From an uncultured Actinoplanes sp. (lineage in GTDB: Bacteria; Actinomycetota; Actinomycetes; Mycobacteriales; Micromonosporaceae), in contig NZ_CAKUCL010000018.1 of assembly GCF_934643405.1 (NCBI RefSeq), forward strand, positions 1 to 52,373: a DNA stretch of 52,373 bases, given 5' to 3'. The first letter of the stretch is position 1. The number at the start of each line of letters is the position of its first letter. Position numbers and translations under genes: made by a program. Of this stretch, positions 1 to 7,516 are shown piece by piece. Under the pieces are notes generated by a model. It did no database searches. It saw nothing but the letters and a program-made list of their open reading frames with translations, and had not been told where the DNA came from.

Positions 1-107
1 TTCGGGCCTCGTTCTCCAAACGTGTCCGAAACGAACTCACGCGCTGGCTGATCCCGGCGCGCCGGTCCGGTCTTCCGCCTGTTGAGAAGCGGCCCACCCT
101 GATCTAG
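1..107 (+). CDS. C-terminal end of an unrecognised protein (partial)
   Basis: A reading frame enters from the left edge (frame beginning at base 3) and stops at TAG 105-107. The 34 visible residues are basic and end in PPVEKRPTLI. I do not recognise the family. The next gene starts 11 bases after the stop, so the two could be co-transcribed. It may also be a chance open frame, as too little is visible to judge. Confidence 0.35.
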   Translation, partial: RASFSKRVRNELTRWLIPARRSGLPPVEKRPTLI

Positions 108-118
108 GCAGCGCCGCG

Positions 119-790
119 ATGTCCGACGCCGCCGCCCGTCCGCTGACCCACGCTCAGGCAGGCGAGCCGCCCGCCGCGGTGCAGCCGGCCGGCGCCGCGG
201 ACGTCACGGTCCCGGCGGTGGTGGCCACGAGCGTTCCGGCCGGCTCCTCGGTCACCGCGTCGAGACCCGGCGCCGCGGCGACCGGCAACCCGGCCGGGCT
301 GCCGCCCGCACCCGGCGCGACCACCGTCCCGCGACCCGGTGTCCCTCCGGTGGAAGTCACGACGAATCCGACGGCTCGGGTGACCACCGCGCAGGCGCCG
401 GTGGTGACGAAGGCCACCAACACTCCCGCGGCGGTCGGTAAGCAGGTCTCGAACTTCGCCACCGAAACCTGCCTGGACCTCTCGGGCAGCACCGTCCGGT
501 TGTGGCAGTGCCAGGGCACGGACGACCAGAAGGTGAGCTTCCCGAGTGACGGCACCATGCGCATCCTCGGCAAGTGCGTGCAGATCAACGGCAACGCGAA
601 CGGCTCGCGGCTCTCGGCGGTCGGCTGCGACGGATCCAACGCGCAGCAGTTCCGGCTGAACAAGGCGTACGACCTGGTCAGCGTCAAGGTGGACAGGTGC
701 GTCGACGTGCCGGACAGTGACCCGGGCAACGGGGTGCCGGCTCAGATCTGGGACTGTGCGGGCACCGGCAATCAGAAGTGGCACTACTGA
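119..790 (+). CDS. Ricin-type beta-trefoil lectin domain protein
   Basis: The protein has 223 residues. About the first 110 are an Ala/Pro/Thr/Val-rich low-complexity stretch. The remaining 110 form a ricin-B (beta-trefoil) carbohydrate-binding domain, with paired Cys residues (ETCLDL, WQCQGT, GKCVQI, DRCVDV, WDCAGT) and a final QKW close to the C-terminus. Such domains bind galactose- or xylose-type sugars, usually in secreted proteins. This one has no visible signal peptide or membrane segment. The frame is closed upstream by TGA 83-85, so ATG 119 is the first possible start, and it lacks a clear Shine-Dalgarno. The N-terminus may therefore be incomplete because of a frameshift, or the protein may be exported another way. 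Confidence 0.7.
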   Translation: MSDAAARPLTHAQAGEPPAAVQPAGAADVTVPAVVATSVPAGSSVTASRPGAAATGNPAGLPPAPGATTVPRPGVPPVEVTTNPTARVTTAQAPVVTKATNTPAAVGKQVSNFATETCLDLSGSTVRLWQCQGTDDQKVSFPSDGTMRILGKCVQINGNANGSRLSAVGCDGSNAQQFRLNKAYDLVSVKVDRCVDVPDSDPGNGVPAQIWDCAGTGNQKWHY

Positions 791-845
791 GGCTCGTCAC
801 CTGACCGATGTTGTCCCGCTCGGTGACACCCACGATTGATCTGCT

Positions 846-873
846 CGGCTGATCATCGGGGGAGGATCAGCCG
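846..873. terminator. Stem-loop between the lectin and STAS-ATPase genes
   Basis: A perfect 9-bp inverted repeat, CGGCTGATC (846-854) and GATCAGCCG (865-873), has a 10-base loop and no T-run. An inverted repeat GTCACC/GGTGAC (796-801, 822-827) lies just before it. It could be a terminator for the upstream gene or an operator for the gene at 985. Confidence 0.45.
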
Positions 874-984
874 GGCCGGCGGCGGGGGTGTGCGTGCCGC
901 TCGCACCCCGCCGCCGTGCGGGTGACCCCGGGTTTGATGCTCCACGGCAGGGGTAACTCGGTGCCCCAAGCAGAGGCGGAGCAC

Positions 985-1716
985 ATGAGCGTGGAGTGCA
1001 CGGTCCGCGACAAGGGTGGCAGTGTGATCGTCGCGTTGACCGGGCGGCTACGTCTTCCCGATGTCGCGCCCGTCCAGCTGCAACTGAACAAGTGCCTCGC
1101 CGAGCAGCCCGACGCCGTCCTCGTCGATCTCTCGCGGATGACCGTCGGAGAGCCGCTCGCGCTTTCCGTGTTCGTCGCGGTCGGCCGGCAGGCGGCTCTC
1201 TGGCCGGGCACGCCGGTGCTGCTCTGCGCCGCGGACGGCCCGACCCGGGGATTGCTGTCCGGCATCGCGTTCCATCGGGTTCCCCTTTTCCGTACGGTCC
1301 GGGCCGCCTGCGAGCACGCCAGGGCCTCCCGGCGGATCCGGCCCACCCTGCGCGACGAGATCCTGCCCCTGCCCGGTGCGCCGCGGTTCGCCCGGAACCT
1401 CGCCACCGAGGCATGCCTGCGCTGGGAACTGCCGCACCTGGTCGCCCCGGCCAGCCTGATCACCAGCGAGCTGGTCAGCAACGTGGTCGACCACGCGAAC
1501 ACGATGGCGACTCTGGCCTTCTCCCTGCACCGCCGTCACCTGACCATCTCGGTGCGCGACGGCTCGCTCGCCGAGCCGGTGCCGCCGTCCGACCAGCCGC
1601 TCCCGCCCCGGGTGATGAGCGGCCGCGGGCTGATGATCGTGCAGGCGACCGCCGACAGCTGGGGCTGGCTGCCGGCCGAGAGCGGCAAGGTCGTGTGGGC
1701 GACGCTGTCCCGCTGA
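985..1716 (+). CDS. STAS domain fused to HATPase_c anti-sigma kinase-like domain
   Basis: This 243-residue protein has an anti-anti-sigma-like STAS domain (about residues 1-100) joined to a GHKL ATPase of the RsbW/SpoIIAB type (about 130-243). The ATPase N-box is seen in ITSELVSNVVDHAN (near 159), a D-x-G motif in VRDGS (near 190) and a Gly-rich lid in SGRGLMIVQA. Families like this bind and inhibit sigma factors and phosphorylate STAS partners. In the STAS part, the segment that is normally DSSG after VDLS reads EPLA, so the usual phosphorylated serine is absent. ATG 985 is preceded by GAGGCGGAG; GTG 961 in the same frame is an alternative. The gene is convergent with the sigma-STAS gene, with 4 bases between the stops, which suggests a shared partner-switching circuit. 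Confidence 0.82.
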   Translation: MSVECTVRDKGGSVIVALTGRLRLPDVAPVQLQLNKCLAEQPDAVLVDLSRMTVGEPLALSVFVAVGRQAALWPGTPVLLCAADGPTRGLLSGIAFHRVPLFRTVRAACEHARASRRIRPTLRDEILPLPGAPRFARNLATEACLRWELPHLVAPASLITSELVSNVVDHANTMATLAFSLHRRHLTISVRDGSLAEPVPPSDQPLPPRVMSGRGLMIVQATADSWGWLPAESGKVVWATLSR

Positions 1717-1720
1717 TCCG

Positions 1721-2866
1721 TCAGTGGTGATCCAGCAGACTGGCCAGGCCGGAGACGGCGAGGACCCGGGACACGTACGGGCGGCAGCCGCTGAGCAGTA
1801 GATCGACCTTCGCGGCGTCGGCGGTGGACGCGATGTCCAGCAGCACCGCCACCCCTGCCGCGTCGACCAGCGGCACCGCGGACAGGTCGACGACCACCCG
1901 GTCGCCGAGCGCGATCTGGACGGCGTGCCGCAGAGCGATCCGCAGCCGCTCGGCGGTGTCCCGGTCGACCTCCCCGCGCACGTGCACGGTGAGCAGGCCG
2001 GGTGCCCGGTCCACCGAGACCAGCATCTCGTGGTGCTCGGCCGGGGTGCCGGCGCCCTCCCAGGCGGGCGTGACGTCGTTGAGCATCGCCTCGCGCAGCC
2101 AGGCCAGTGCCCGGCTGAGCAGCCGGGACACGTGCATCTGGGAGATGCCCAGCTCGGCGGCGATCTCGGCCTGGGTGCGATTGCCGTAGAACCGCATCGC
2201 CAGCATCCGCCGTTCCCGGGCCGGCAGCTTCAGCAGCAGCCCGGAGACGGTGATCCGGTCGTCGACCATTTCCAGGTCGGGGTCGATGTCACCGATCAGG
2301 TCGCCGAACTCGCCGGCGCTTCCGTCGTCGCCCTTGACCGGCGTGTTCAGCGAGGCCGGCGAGTAGCCCGCGGCGGACTCCTTCGCCTCGGCCACCGCCC
2401 GCTCCTCGACGCCGAGCTTCGCCGCCAGTTCGGCGGTGGTCGGCGTGCGGGACAACGTGCTGGTCAGCGCCGTGGTGGCGTGCCCGATCTCCAGGGTCAG
2501 GTCCTGCAACCGGCGGGGCACGTGCACACCCCAGGTGCGGTCCCGGAAGTGGCGCTTGATCTCGCCGGAGATGGTGATGATCGCGTACGCCGTGAACGAA
2601 CCCCGCTCCGGGTCGTACCGGTCGATCGCCTTGACCAGGCCGAGCCGGGCCACCTGCTCGATGTCCTCGATCGGTTCGCCGCGGCCGCGGTATCGGCGCG
2701 CCAGGCGCCCCGCGAACGGCAGGCAGTGACGGGTCAGTTCGTCCCGATGTGCGGCCTTCTCCGTCGATGAGGCCGTCGTGAGGCATTCCGCGTACGCGAG
2801 CGCGACGGTGTCGAGATCTTCCAGATTCCCGTCGATTGATGCTGGTGAGCCACTGTAAACAGGCAC
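1721..2866 (-). CDS. SigB/SigF-family sigma factor fused to a C-terminal STAS domain
   Basis: The protein has 381 residues. Sigma region 2 is at about 45-112 (EDIEQVARLGLVKAIDRYDP), region 3 at 115-170, and region 4 at 210-262 with the helix-turn-helix TQAEIAAELGISQMHVSRLL. Residues 280-381 are a complete STAS domain. Group 3 (SigB/F) sigma factors direct stress or sporulation genes and are normally held by a separate anti-sigma factor that a separate STAS antagonist releases. Here sigma factor and STAS are one chain. The STAS phosphorylation motif is VDAAGV (334-339), with Ala336 where Ser is usual. The GTG start has GGGGGA seven bases upstream. The neighbouring convergent STAS-ATPase gene is the obvious candidate regulator. 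Confidence 0.88.
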   Translation of the reverse strand: MPVYSGSPASIDGNLEDLDTVALAYAECLTTASSTEKAAHRDELTRHCLPFAGRLARRYRGRGEPIEDIEQVARLGLVKAIDRYDPERGSFTAYAIITISGEIKRHFRDRTWGVHVPRRLQDLTLEIGHATTALTSTLSRTPTTAELAAKLGVEERAVAEAKESAAGYSPASLNTPVKGDDGSAGEFGDLIGDIDPDLEMVDDRITVSGLLLKLPARERRMLAMRFYGNRTQAEIAAELGISQMHVSRLLSRALAWLREAMLNDVTPAWEGAGTPAEHHEMLVSVDRAPGLLTVHVRGEVDRDTAERLRIALRHAVQIALGDRVVVDLSAVPLVDAAGVAVLLDIASTADAAKVDLLLSGCRPYVSRVLAVSGLASLLDHH

Positions 2867-2949
2867 GTGGGAGTCCCCCTTGGCTTTCGCCGGCGGCCCC
2901 GCTCCGACCGTCTTCGTGGACGGTCGCTACTGCCCGGTGCGCGACGGGG

Positions 2950-3708
2950 TCAAACACTTTCCTGAGGACAAATATTTTTGAAGGTCAAGTAGTCGCTCAG
3001 CCGGGCGGCCGCCGTGAGCATCGCCCGGCCCCGGTCGGTGAGCCGGTCGCGCCAGTCCCGCAGCGAGGCGGCGAGCGGTTCCGGCCCGCCCGCGCCGCGC
3101 ACGTGCCGCAGCACGGTGGCGATGTGATCGAGCAGGTAGCCACCGCGCCTCAGCAGATGGGCGAGCTCGGCATCCCGTACGTCGTCGGGGGAGTAGACCC
3201 GGTAGTGGGTGACCGGATCGCGCACCGGACGCAGGATCCCGGCCCGTTCCCACTTGCGCAGTGTCGCCGGCCGTACCCCGAGCCGATGGGCGAGCGCGCT
3301 GATCGGCAGCCCGGTGGCCGGGCGGCGCTCGGCCGAGGTCCCGGTGAGCAGCCCGATCGCCGATTCGACCGCATCCAGGGTGTCGCGGTCGCGCAGCAGC
3401 TGAGCGTGGCTCTGATCGATGGCCCGCAGCGCCGCGTCGACGTCGCCGCGGTGCACCGCCCGCATGATCTCGCCGGCCACCGCGTAGCCGTGGGCGGGGA
3501 TGAGGGCCAGATACGCCGCCAGGGCGCCGGCGTGCAGGTCGGTGTACCGGCGGTACCCGCTGGCGGACCGCTCGGCCGGCGGCAGCATGCCGGCGCGCTC
3601 GTAGTTGCGCACGGCCTGCGCGGAGAGCCCGTGCGCGCGAGCCAGGTCGATCGGCCGGTGTGCACCGGTGTTTGAGGCTTTCCCCGCCATCTTTCTCGCC
3701 ATTCCCAT
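2950..3708 (-). CDS. MerR-family regulator with two helix-turn-helix domains (TioE-like)
   Basis: This 252-residue protein has two MerR-type winged helices. The first is at about 15-75 (LARAHGLSAQAVRNYERAGM), the second at about 130-200 (ISALAHRLGVRPATLRKWER), followed by a helical tail. Two-HTH MerR proteins of the TioE type regulate antibiotic or drug-response genes. Start codons at 3708, 3702 and 3690 are all possible; none has a strong Shine-Dalgarno. The gene diverges from the esterase gene at 3748 across 39 bases that carry a dyad, so it probably controls that gene and itself. The adjacent sigma-STAS gene is downstream on the same strand. Confidence 0.85.
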   Translation of the reverse strand: MGMARKMAGKASNTGAHRPIDLARAHGLSAQAVRNYERAGMLPPAERSASGYRRYTDLHAGALAAYLALIPAHGYAVAGEIMRAVHRGDVDAALRAIDQSHAQLLRDRDTLDAVESAIGLLTGTSAERRPATGLPISALAHRLGVRPATLRKWERAGILRPVRDPVTHYRVYSPDDVRDAELAHLLRRGGYLLDHIATVLRHVRGAGGPEPLAASLRDWRDRLTDRGRAMLTAAARLSDYLTFKNICPQESV

Positions 3709-3715
3709 TGAAGTC

Positions 3716-3743
3716 TCAACCGCTGGTTCAACGATACGGTTGA
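3716..3743. promoter_or_regulatory. Candidate MerR operator in the divergent promoter
   Basis: TCAACCG (3716-3722) and CGGTTGA (3737-3743) are perfect inverted repeats. A tighter dyad AACC-gct-GGTT (3718-3728) lies within them. A possible plus-strand promoter is TTGAAG (3708-3713) and GATACG (3733-3738), separated by 19 bp, the stretched spacing typical of MerR-activated promoters. The -10 element sits very close to ATG 3748, so a leaderless transcript is possible. Confidence 0.5.
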
Positions 3744-3747
3744 TGGA

Positions 3748-5319
3748 ATGACAACCGACATCGGTGCCTTCCTCGACGCACACGCTCTCCGGCCCGAACT
3801 GCTCGCCGTAGGCGAGCCGACCCACGGCGAGCCCGCCCTCCCGCAGCTGCGGAACGAGCTTTTCGAGGCCCTCGCCGAGCGCGGCTTCCGGTCGATCGCG
3901 CTGGAGTCCGACCGGGTGGCCGGCCTGATCGCCGACGCCTTCGCGCAGGGCGAGCGCGACGACTTCACCGGGGGTATCAGCCACGGCTTCGGCGACTACC
4001 CGGCCAACCGTGACCTGCTGGTCTGGATGCGGGAGTACAACGCGACCCGGCCGGCGTCCGAGCGACTCACCTTCTACGGCTTCGACGCGCCGCTGGAGAC
4101 GATGAGCGCGCCCAGCCCCCGCGCCTACCTGCAGTACGCGCACGACTTCCTCGGCCGGGACGGCTGGCCGGAGATCGACCGTCTGCTCGGTCCCGACGAG
4201 CGGTGGAGCGACACCGCCGCGATCATGGATTTCTCCCGGTCGGTCGGCCTCTCCGCGGACGCGCGGGCGTTGCGGGTGATCGCCGACGACGTGCTCTTCG
4301 CGCTGTGGACGCAGGCGTCCCGTTCCGCCGGCGACGTGACGGGATGGCGTCGCGCCGAACTGAACGCCGAGGCGGCGCTGGGCCTGTTGCGCTACCACGC
4401 ACAGGCCGCGGAGGAGCTGCCGCAGGCGGAACGGATCGCGCGGCTTTCCGCCGTGCGGGACACGATGATGGCCCGCAACCTGCTCACCATCCGCGCGATC
4501 GAGGCCGATCGAGGTCCCACGCTCGTCTTCGCGCACAACAGCCACCTGCAGCGCAACCCCGCGACGTGGAGCCTCGGCGGCATGCAGGTCGAGGTCACCG
4601 GCGCCGGCTCGATCGTCGGTGCGCTCCTCGGCGACCGCTATGTCTTCATCGCCGGCAGCCTGGGCGCGAGCCCGGTCCTCGGCATCCCCGCCCCGCCGCC
4701 CGAGACGATCGAAGGCCGTCTCCCGTACGGGCTGAGCAGCGCGACCGACGTCCAGACGACGACACCCCGGGCCGGCATGCAGATCTACTTCCCGCTGGAC
4801 GCCGACATCCTGGCCGCCGCCGACGGGGTCCTGCACGTCGACACCGGCTGGGACCAGGCCACGCTCGCCGACCGCATCCTCGCCCTGCCGGGCGTGGATC
4901 AGCTGGTGGCGAGCGAGGAGAACGGCGCGCCCCAGGGCAGCTGGGGTGACCGCTTCTTCTACGTCGGCCCGGACCGCCGCCGGCCGTTCGCCACGATCGT
5001 CGAGCACGACGTCCCCGGCTTCGACGAGGACTCCCGGCTGAACCGTCCCGGCGTCTTCCGCCTCAACGTGGAGCTGGGCCGCACCGAGTTCGCCCGGCGC
5101 TTCGGTTTCGAGCCCGCTCGGTTCGAGGAGCATCGCGGCGAGTTCGACTTCGCCCGTACCGACCGGCTCGTCCCGCATCCGGGTTACGCGCTGCACGGCT
5201 GGGCCAGCGTCGTCGTCCCCGGCCCGCACCTGCGCGACGACCTCGACGCGCTGCTCGCGCACGCCCACGCGCGGGCCGTCGACCGGCACGAACGCGCCGG
5301 TCGGCGGCTGGCCGGCTGA
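3748..5319 (+). CDS. Erythromycin esterase-like protein fused to a DUF6194-like domain
   Basis: The protein has 523 residues, longer than typical Ere proteins of about 400-450. Residues 1-370 match the erythromycin esterase (EreA/EreB) fold: AVGEPTHGEP near the start, ALESDRVAGLIADAF, and AHNSHLQR near 261-270. These enzymes open macrolide lactone rings, though many homologues have unknown substrates. From about residue 373 a second domain follows that I recognise as DUF6194-like: LADRILALPGV, SWGDRFFYVGPD, RPFATIVEHD, NRPGVFRLNVELGR and DRLVPHPGYALHGW. Its function is unknown. The gene diverges from a two-HTH MerR regulator and its stop lies 3 bases from the end of the convergent exporter gene. 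Antibiotic inactivation is plausible but unproven. Confidence 0.83.
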   Translation: MTTDIGAFLDAHALRPELLAVGEPTHGEPALPQLRNELFEALAERGFRSIALESDRVAGLIADAFAQGERDDFTGGISHGFGDYPANRDLLVWMREYNATRPASERLTFYGFDAPLETMSAPSPRAYLQYAHDFLGRDGWPEIDRLLGPDERWSDTAAIMDFSRSVGLSADARALRVIADDVLFALWTQASRSAGDVTGWRRAELNAEAALGLLRYHAQAAEELPQAERIARLSAVRDTMMARNLLTIRAIEADRGPTLVFAHNSHLQRNPATWSLGGMQVEVTGAGSIVGALLGDRYVFIAGSLGASPVLGIPAPPPETIEGRLPYGLSSATDVQTTTPRAGMQIYFPLDADILAAADGVLHVDTGWDQATLADRILALPGVDQLVASEENGAPQGSWGDRFFYVGPDRRRPFATIVEHDVPGFDEDSRLNRPGVFRLNVELGRTEFARRFGFEPARFEEHRGEFDFARTDRLVPHPGYALHGWASVVVPGPHLRDDLDALLAHAHARAVDRHERAGRRLAG

Positions 5320-5321
5320 GC

Positions 5322-6746
5322 TCAGACGGCTTGCAGCACCGGAGGCTCGGCGGGCGCCGGCTCCGGCTCGGGCGCCCGCACCCTCCGCAGCGCGAACAGG
5401 CTGACCGGAATGCCGATCGCGATCAGGGCGGCGGCCACCACCAGGGAGACCTGGTAACCGGCCAGGTACCGGTGCAGCTCGGTACCGGTCGCCGCGTTCG
5501 AGCGGTTGGTCAGGATCGCGCCCAGGATGGTGATGCCGAGCAGGCCGAAGACCTCGCGCGACACGTTCAGCATGCCGGAGGCGATGCCCGCCCGGGCGGT
5601 GGGCAGCGCGCCCAGCACCACGTTGTTCAACGGGATCAGCAGGCCGCCGCCCACGCCGAACAGCGCGAACCAGGGCAGCAGGTCGAGGTAGGTGGTGCCC
5701 TCGCCGTACGTGGAGATCCCGCCGATCGCCGCCGCCATCAGTGCCAGCGCGACCGCCACCGTGCGCCCGGCGCCGAAGCGCGTCTCGAGGCGCGGCGCCA
5801 GGGTCGCCATGACCGCGGTGATCAGGGCCATCGGGATGAACGCGGCGCCCGCCTCGGTGGGCGAGAAACCGAGCACGTTCTGCAGGTAGATGGCGGTGTA
5901 GAAGTCGATGCCGAAGACGCCGAACGCCCACAGGCCCATGGACAGCAGGCCGCCGCTGAACACCCGCATGCGGAAGAAGCCCAGGTCGACCATCGGGTTC
6001 GCGGTGCGCGACTCGATCACCACGAAGGCCGTCGCGGCGATGGCGGCGAGCGCGAACGCGCCGAGGATGCCGGCCGAGGTCCAGCCGCGCGACTCGCCCT
6101 CGATCAGCGCGTAGGTCAGCGCGAACAACGTCAGCGACGAGCTGACCAGGCCGGGTACGTCGAGGCCGCGGGACGTGCCGCGCGCGGCCGGCGGGATGGT
6201 GAGCGCGGCCAGGATGACGGTCGCGATGCCGATCGGTGCGTTGATCAAAAAGATCCAGCCCCAGGAGACGTGCTGGCTCAGCCAGCCGCCGGTCAGCGGG
6301 CCGATGGCCAGGGCGAGAGCGCCCACGCTGCCCCAGATGCCGATGGCCGCGCCGCGTTCCCGCGGATCCGGGAACAGGCGGGGGATCAGCGCCAGTGCCG
6401 AGGGCGTGAGCAGGGCGGCGCCGACGCCCTGCACGGCCCGCGCGCCGATCAGCATCTCCTGGTTCTGCGCGAGGCCGGCCGCCACCGAGGCGAGCGTGAA
6501 GACGCCCAGGCCGGCGAAGAAGGTGATCCGGGTGCCGAGCACGTCGGCGATGCGGCCGCCCGCCAGCAGCAACCCGGCGAACACCAGCACGTAGGCGCTG
6601 GCGATCCACTCCAGTCCCGACAGGGACAGCCCGAGGTCCCGCTGGATCGACGGCAGCGCCACATTGACGACGTTGTTGTCGAGATAGGTCATGAAGGTGC
6701 CGAGTGCCACCGCTACCAGCGCCCACCACCGGCGATTCTTGTCCAC
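5322..6746 (-). CDS. MFS drug exporter, DHA2 (EmrB/QacA) family
   Basis: This membrane protein has 474 residues and about 14 hydrophobic segments, the DHA2 pattern. Motif A-type sequence is seen in GGRIADVLGTR and the antiporter motif C-like region in IGPLTGGWLSQ; the N-terminus FMTYLDNNVVNVALPSIQ is the DHA2 signature with the membrane Asp. These proteins export drugs against protons. GTG 6746 is chosen because GGGGGA lies just before it; the frame remains open upstream but runs into the operator array. The gene diverges from the TetR gene at 6837, its likely repressor. Confidence 0.9.
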   Translation of the reverse strand: MDKNRRWWALVAVALGTFMTYLDNNVVNVALPSIQRDLGLSLSGLEWIASAYVLVFAGLLLAGGRIADVLGTRITFFAGLGVFTLASVAAGLAQNQEMLIGARAVQGVGAALLTPSALALIPRLFPDPRERGAAIGIWGSVGALALAIGPLTGGWLSQHVSWGWIFLINAPIGIATVILAALTIPPAARGTSRGLDVPGLVSSSLTLFALTYALIEGESRGWTSAGILGAFALAAIAATAFVVIESRTANPMVDLGFFRMRVFSGGLLSMGLWAFGVFGIDFYTAIYLQNVLGFSPTEAGAAFIPMALITAVMATLAPRLETRFGAGRTVAVALALMAAAIGGISTYGEGTTYLDLLPWFALFGVGGGLLIPLNNVVLGALPTARAGIASGMLNVSREVFGLLGITILGAILTNRSNAATGTELHRYLAGYQVSLVVAAALIAIGIPVSLFALRRVRAPEPEPAPAEPPVLQAV

Positions 6747-6756
6747 CAGATCCCCC

Positions 6757-6827
6757 TGTACGGTGTCCTTGTACGGTGTCCATGTACGCCGTACATGTAC
6801 CTCGTACATGAGACCTGTACGTTGTAT
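6757..6827. promoter_or_regulatory. Operator array of 13-bp TGTAC iterons between exporter and TetR
   Basis: Four copies of TGTACnnnGTnC begin at 6757, 6770, 6783 and 6796, exactly 13 bp apart, and a fifth related copy (TGTACGTTGTAT) begins at 6816. Within this, ATGTACGCCGTACAT (6782-6796) and ATGTACCTCGTACAT (6795-6809) are perfect 15-bp palindromes sharing two bases. The array fills the 90-bp space between the divergent starts and would cover both promoters. The adjacent TetR protein is the natural ligand. Confidence 0.75.
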
Positions 6828-6836
6828 GGTTGTCAA

Positions 6837-7511
6837 GTGGCTGGCGAGAAACTGAGCAAGGCGGCGGTGGCCGAGCGAGCGTTGCGGCTCGGTGACGAGC
6901 AGGGCGTGGAGGCGGTGACGATCCGCCGGATCGCGCAGGAGCTGGGCGTGACGCCGATGGCCCTGTATTGGCACTTCAAGAACAAGGACGACCTGCTGCT
7001 GGGTGTCGTCGACCACGTGCTGTCCGGAGTCCGTGCCGACCGCTCGGCCGGCGATCCGTGGCAGCGGCAGCTGCGCGCGATGGTCGAGGTCGTGGTCGAG
7101 GTCATGCGCGAGCACCCGAGCCTGCCCGACCTGCTGCACTCGGTCGACAAGAACCGGGCGCCCAGCTTCCTGCGGGCCACGAACGACGCGCTGGCGCTGC
7201 TCACCGAGGCCGGGTTCGACCTCGAGGAGGCGTGGTGGGTCGCGACGTACCTGCTCAACGGCGCCATCGGCCTGGTGCAGGCGCGGCCGGACTGCCCGTC
7301 GGCGGTCCCGCCGGCGCAGGCGCCGGAGTGGCGGCGGCAGCGTCGGCTCGAGTTGGAGAGCCTGCCCGCCGATCAGTTCCCGATGATGATCGAGCTCGCG
7401 AAGACGTTCGCGAGCGCGCCCGACCTGGACCGGTATTTCCGTTTCGGCGTTGACCTGTTGATGACCGGCGTGGAGACGATGGCTGCTTCCGCCCGTACGG
7501 GCGTACGTTAG
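6837..7511 (+). CDS. TetR-family repressor of the divergent exporter
   Basis: The protein has 224 residues. The N-terminal helix-turn-helix is VTIRRIAQELGVTPMALYWHF. The C-terminal half resembles the TetR class core domain and ends in a typical FRFGVDLLMTGVE helix. GTG 6837 gives MAGEKLSKAAVAERAL; no Shine-Dalgarno precedes it and TATGGT (6825-6830) lies seven bases upstream, so the mRNA may be leaderless. It diverges from the DHA2 exporter over the 13-bp iterons and is followed after 5 bases by the nitroreductase gene. The probable role is drug-responsive repression of both transcripts. Confidence 0.88.
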   Translation: MAGEKLSKAAVAERALRLGDEQGVEAVTIRRIAQELGVTPMALYWHFKNKDDLLLGVVDHVLSGVRADRSAGDPWQRQLRAMVEVVVEVMREHPSLPDLLHSVDKNRAPSFLRATNDALALLTEAGFDLEEAWWVATYLLNGAIGLVQARPDCPSAVPPAQAPEWRRQRRLELESLPADQFPMMIELAKTFASAPDLDRYFRFGVDLLMTGVETMAASARTGVR

Positions 7512-7516
7512 TTGAC

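Noticed and set aside
2950..6783. A 1277-codon open frame on the minus strand
   Set aside because: Only its last 252 codons, after ATG 3708, match a real family (MerR). The rest is antisense to the esterase or an alternative frame of the exporter, open because of high GC.
5331..6836. Upstream extension of the TetR frame
   Set aside because: Antisense to the DHA2 exporter; rich in Gln, Arg and Ala as expected from a shadow frame.
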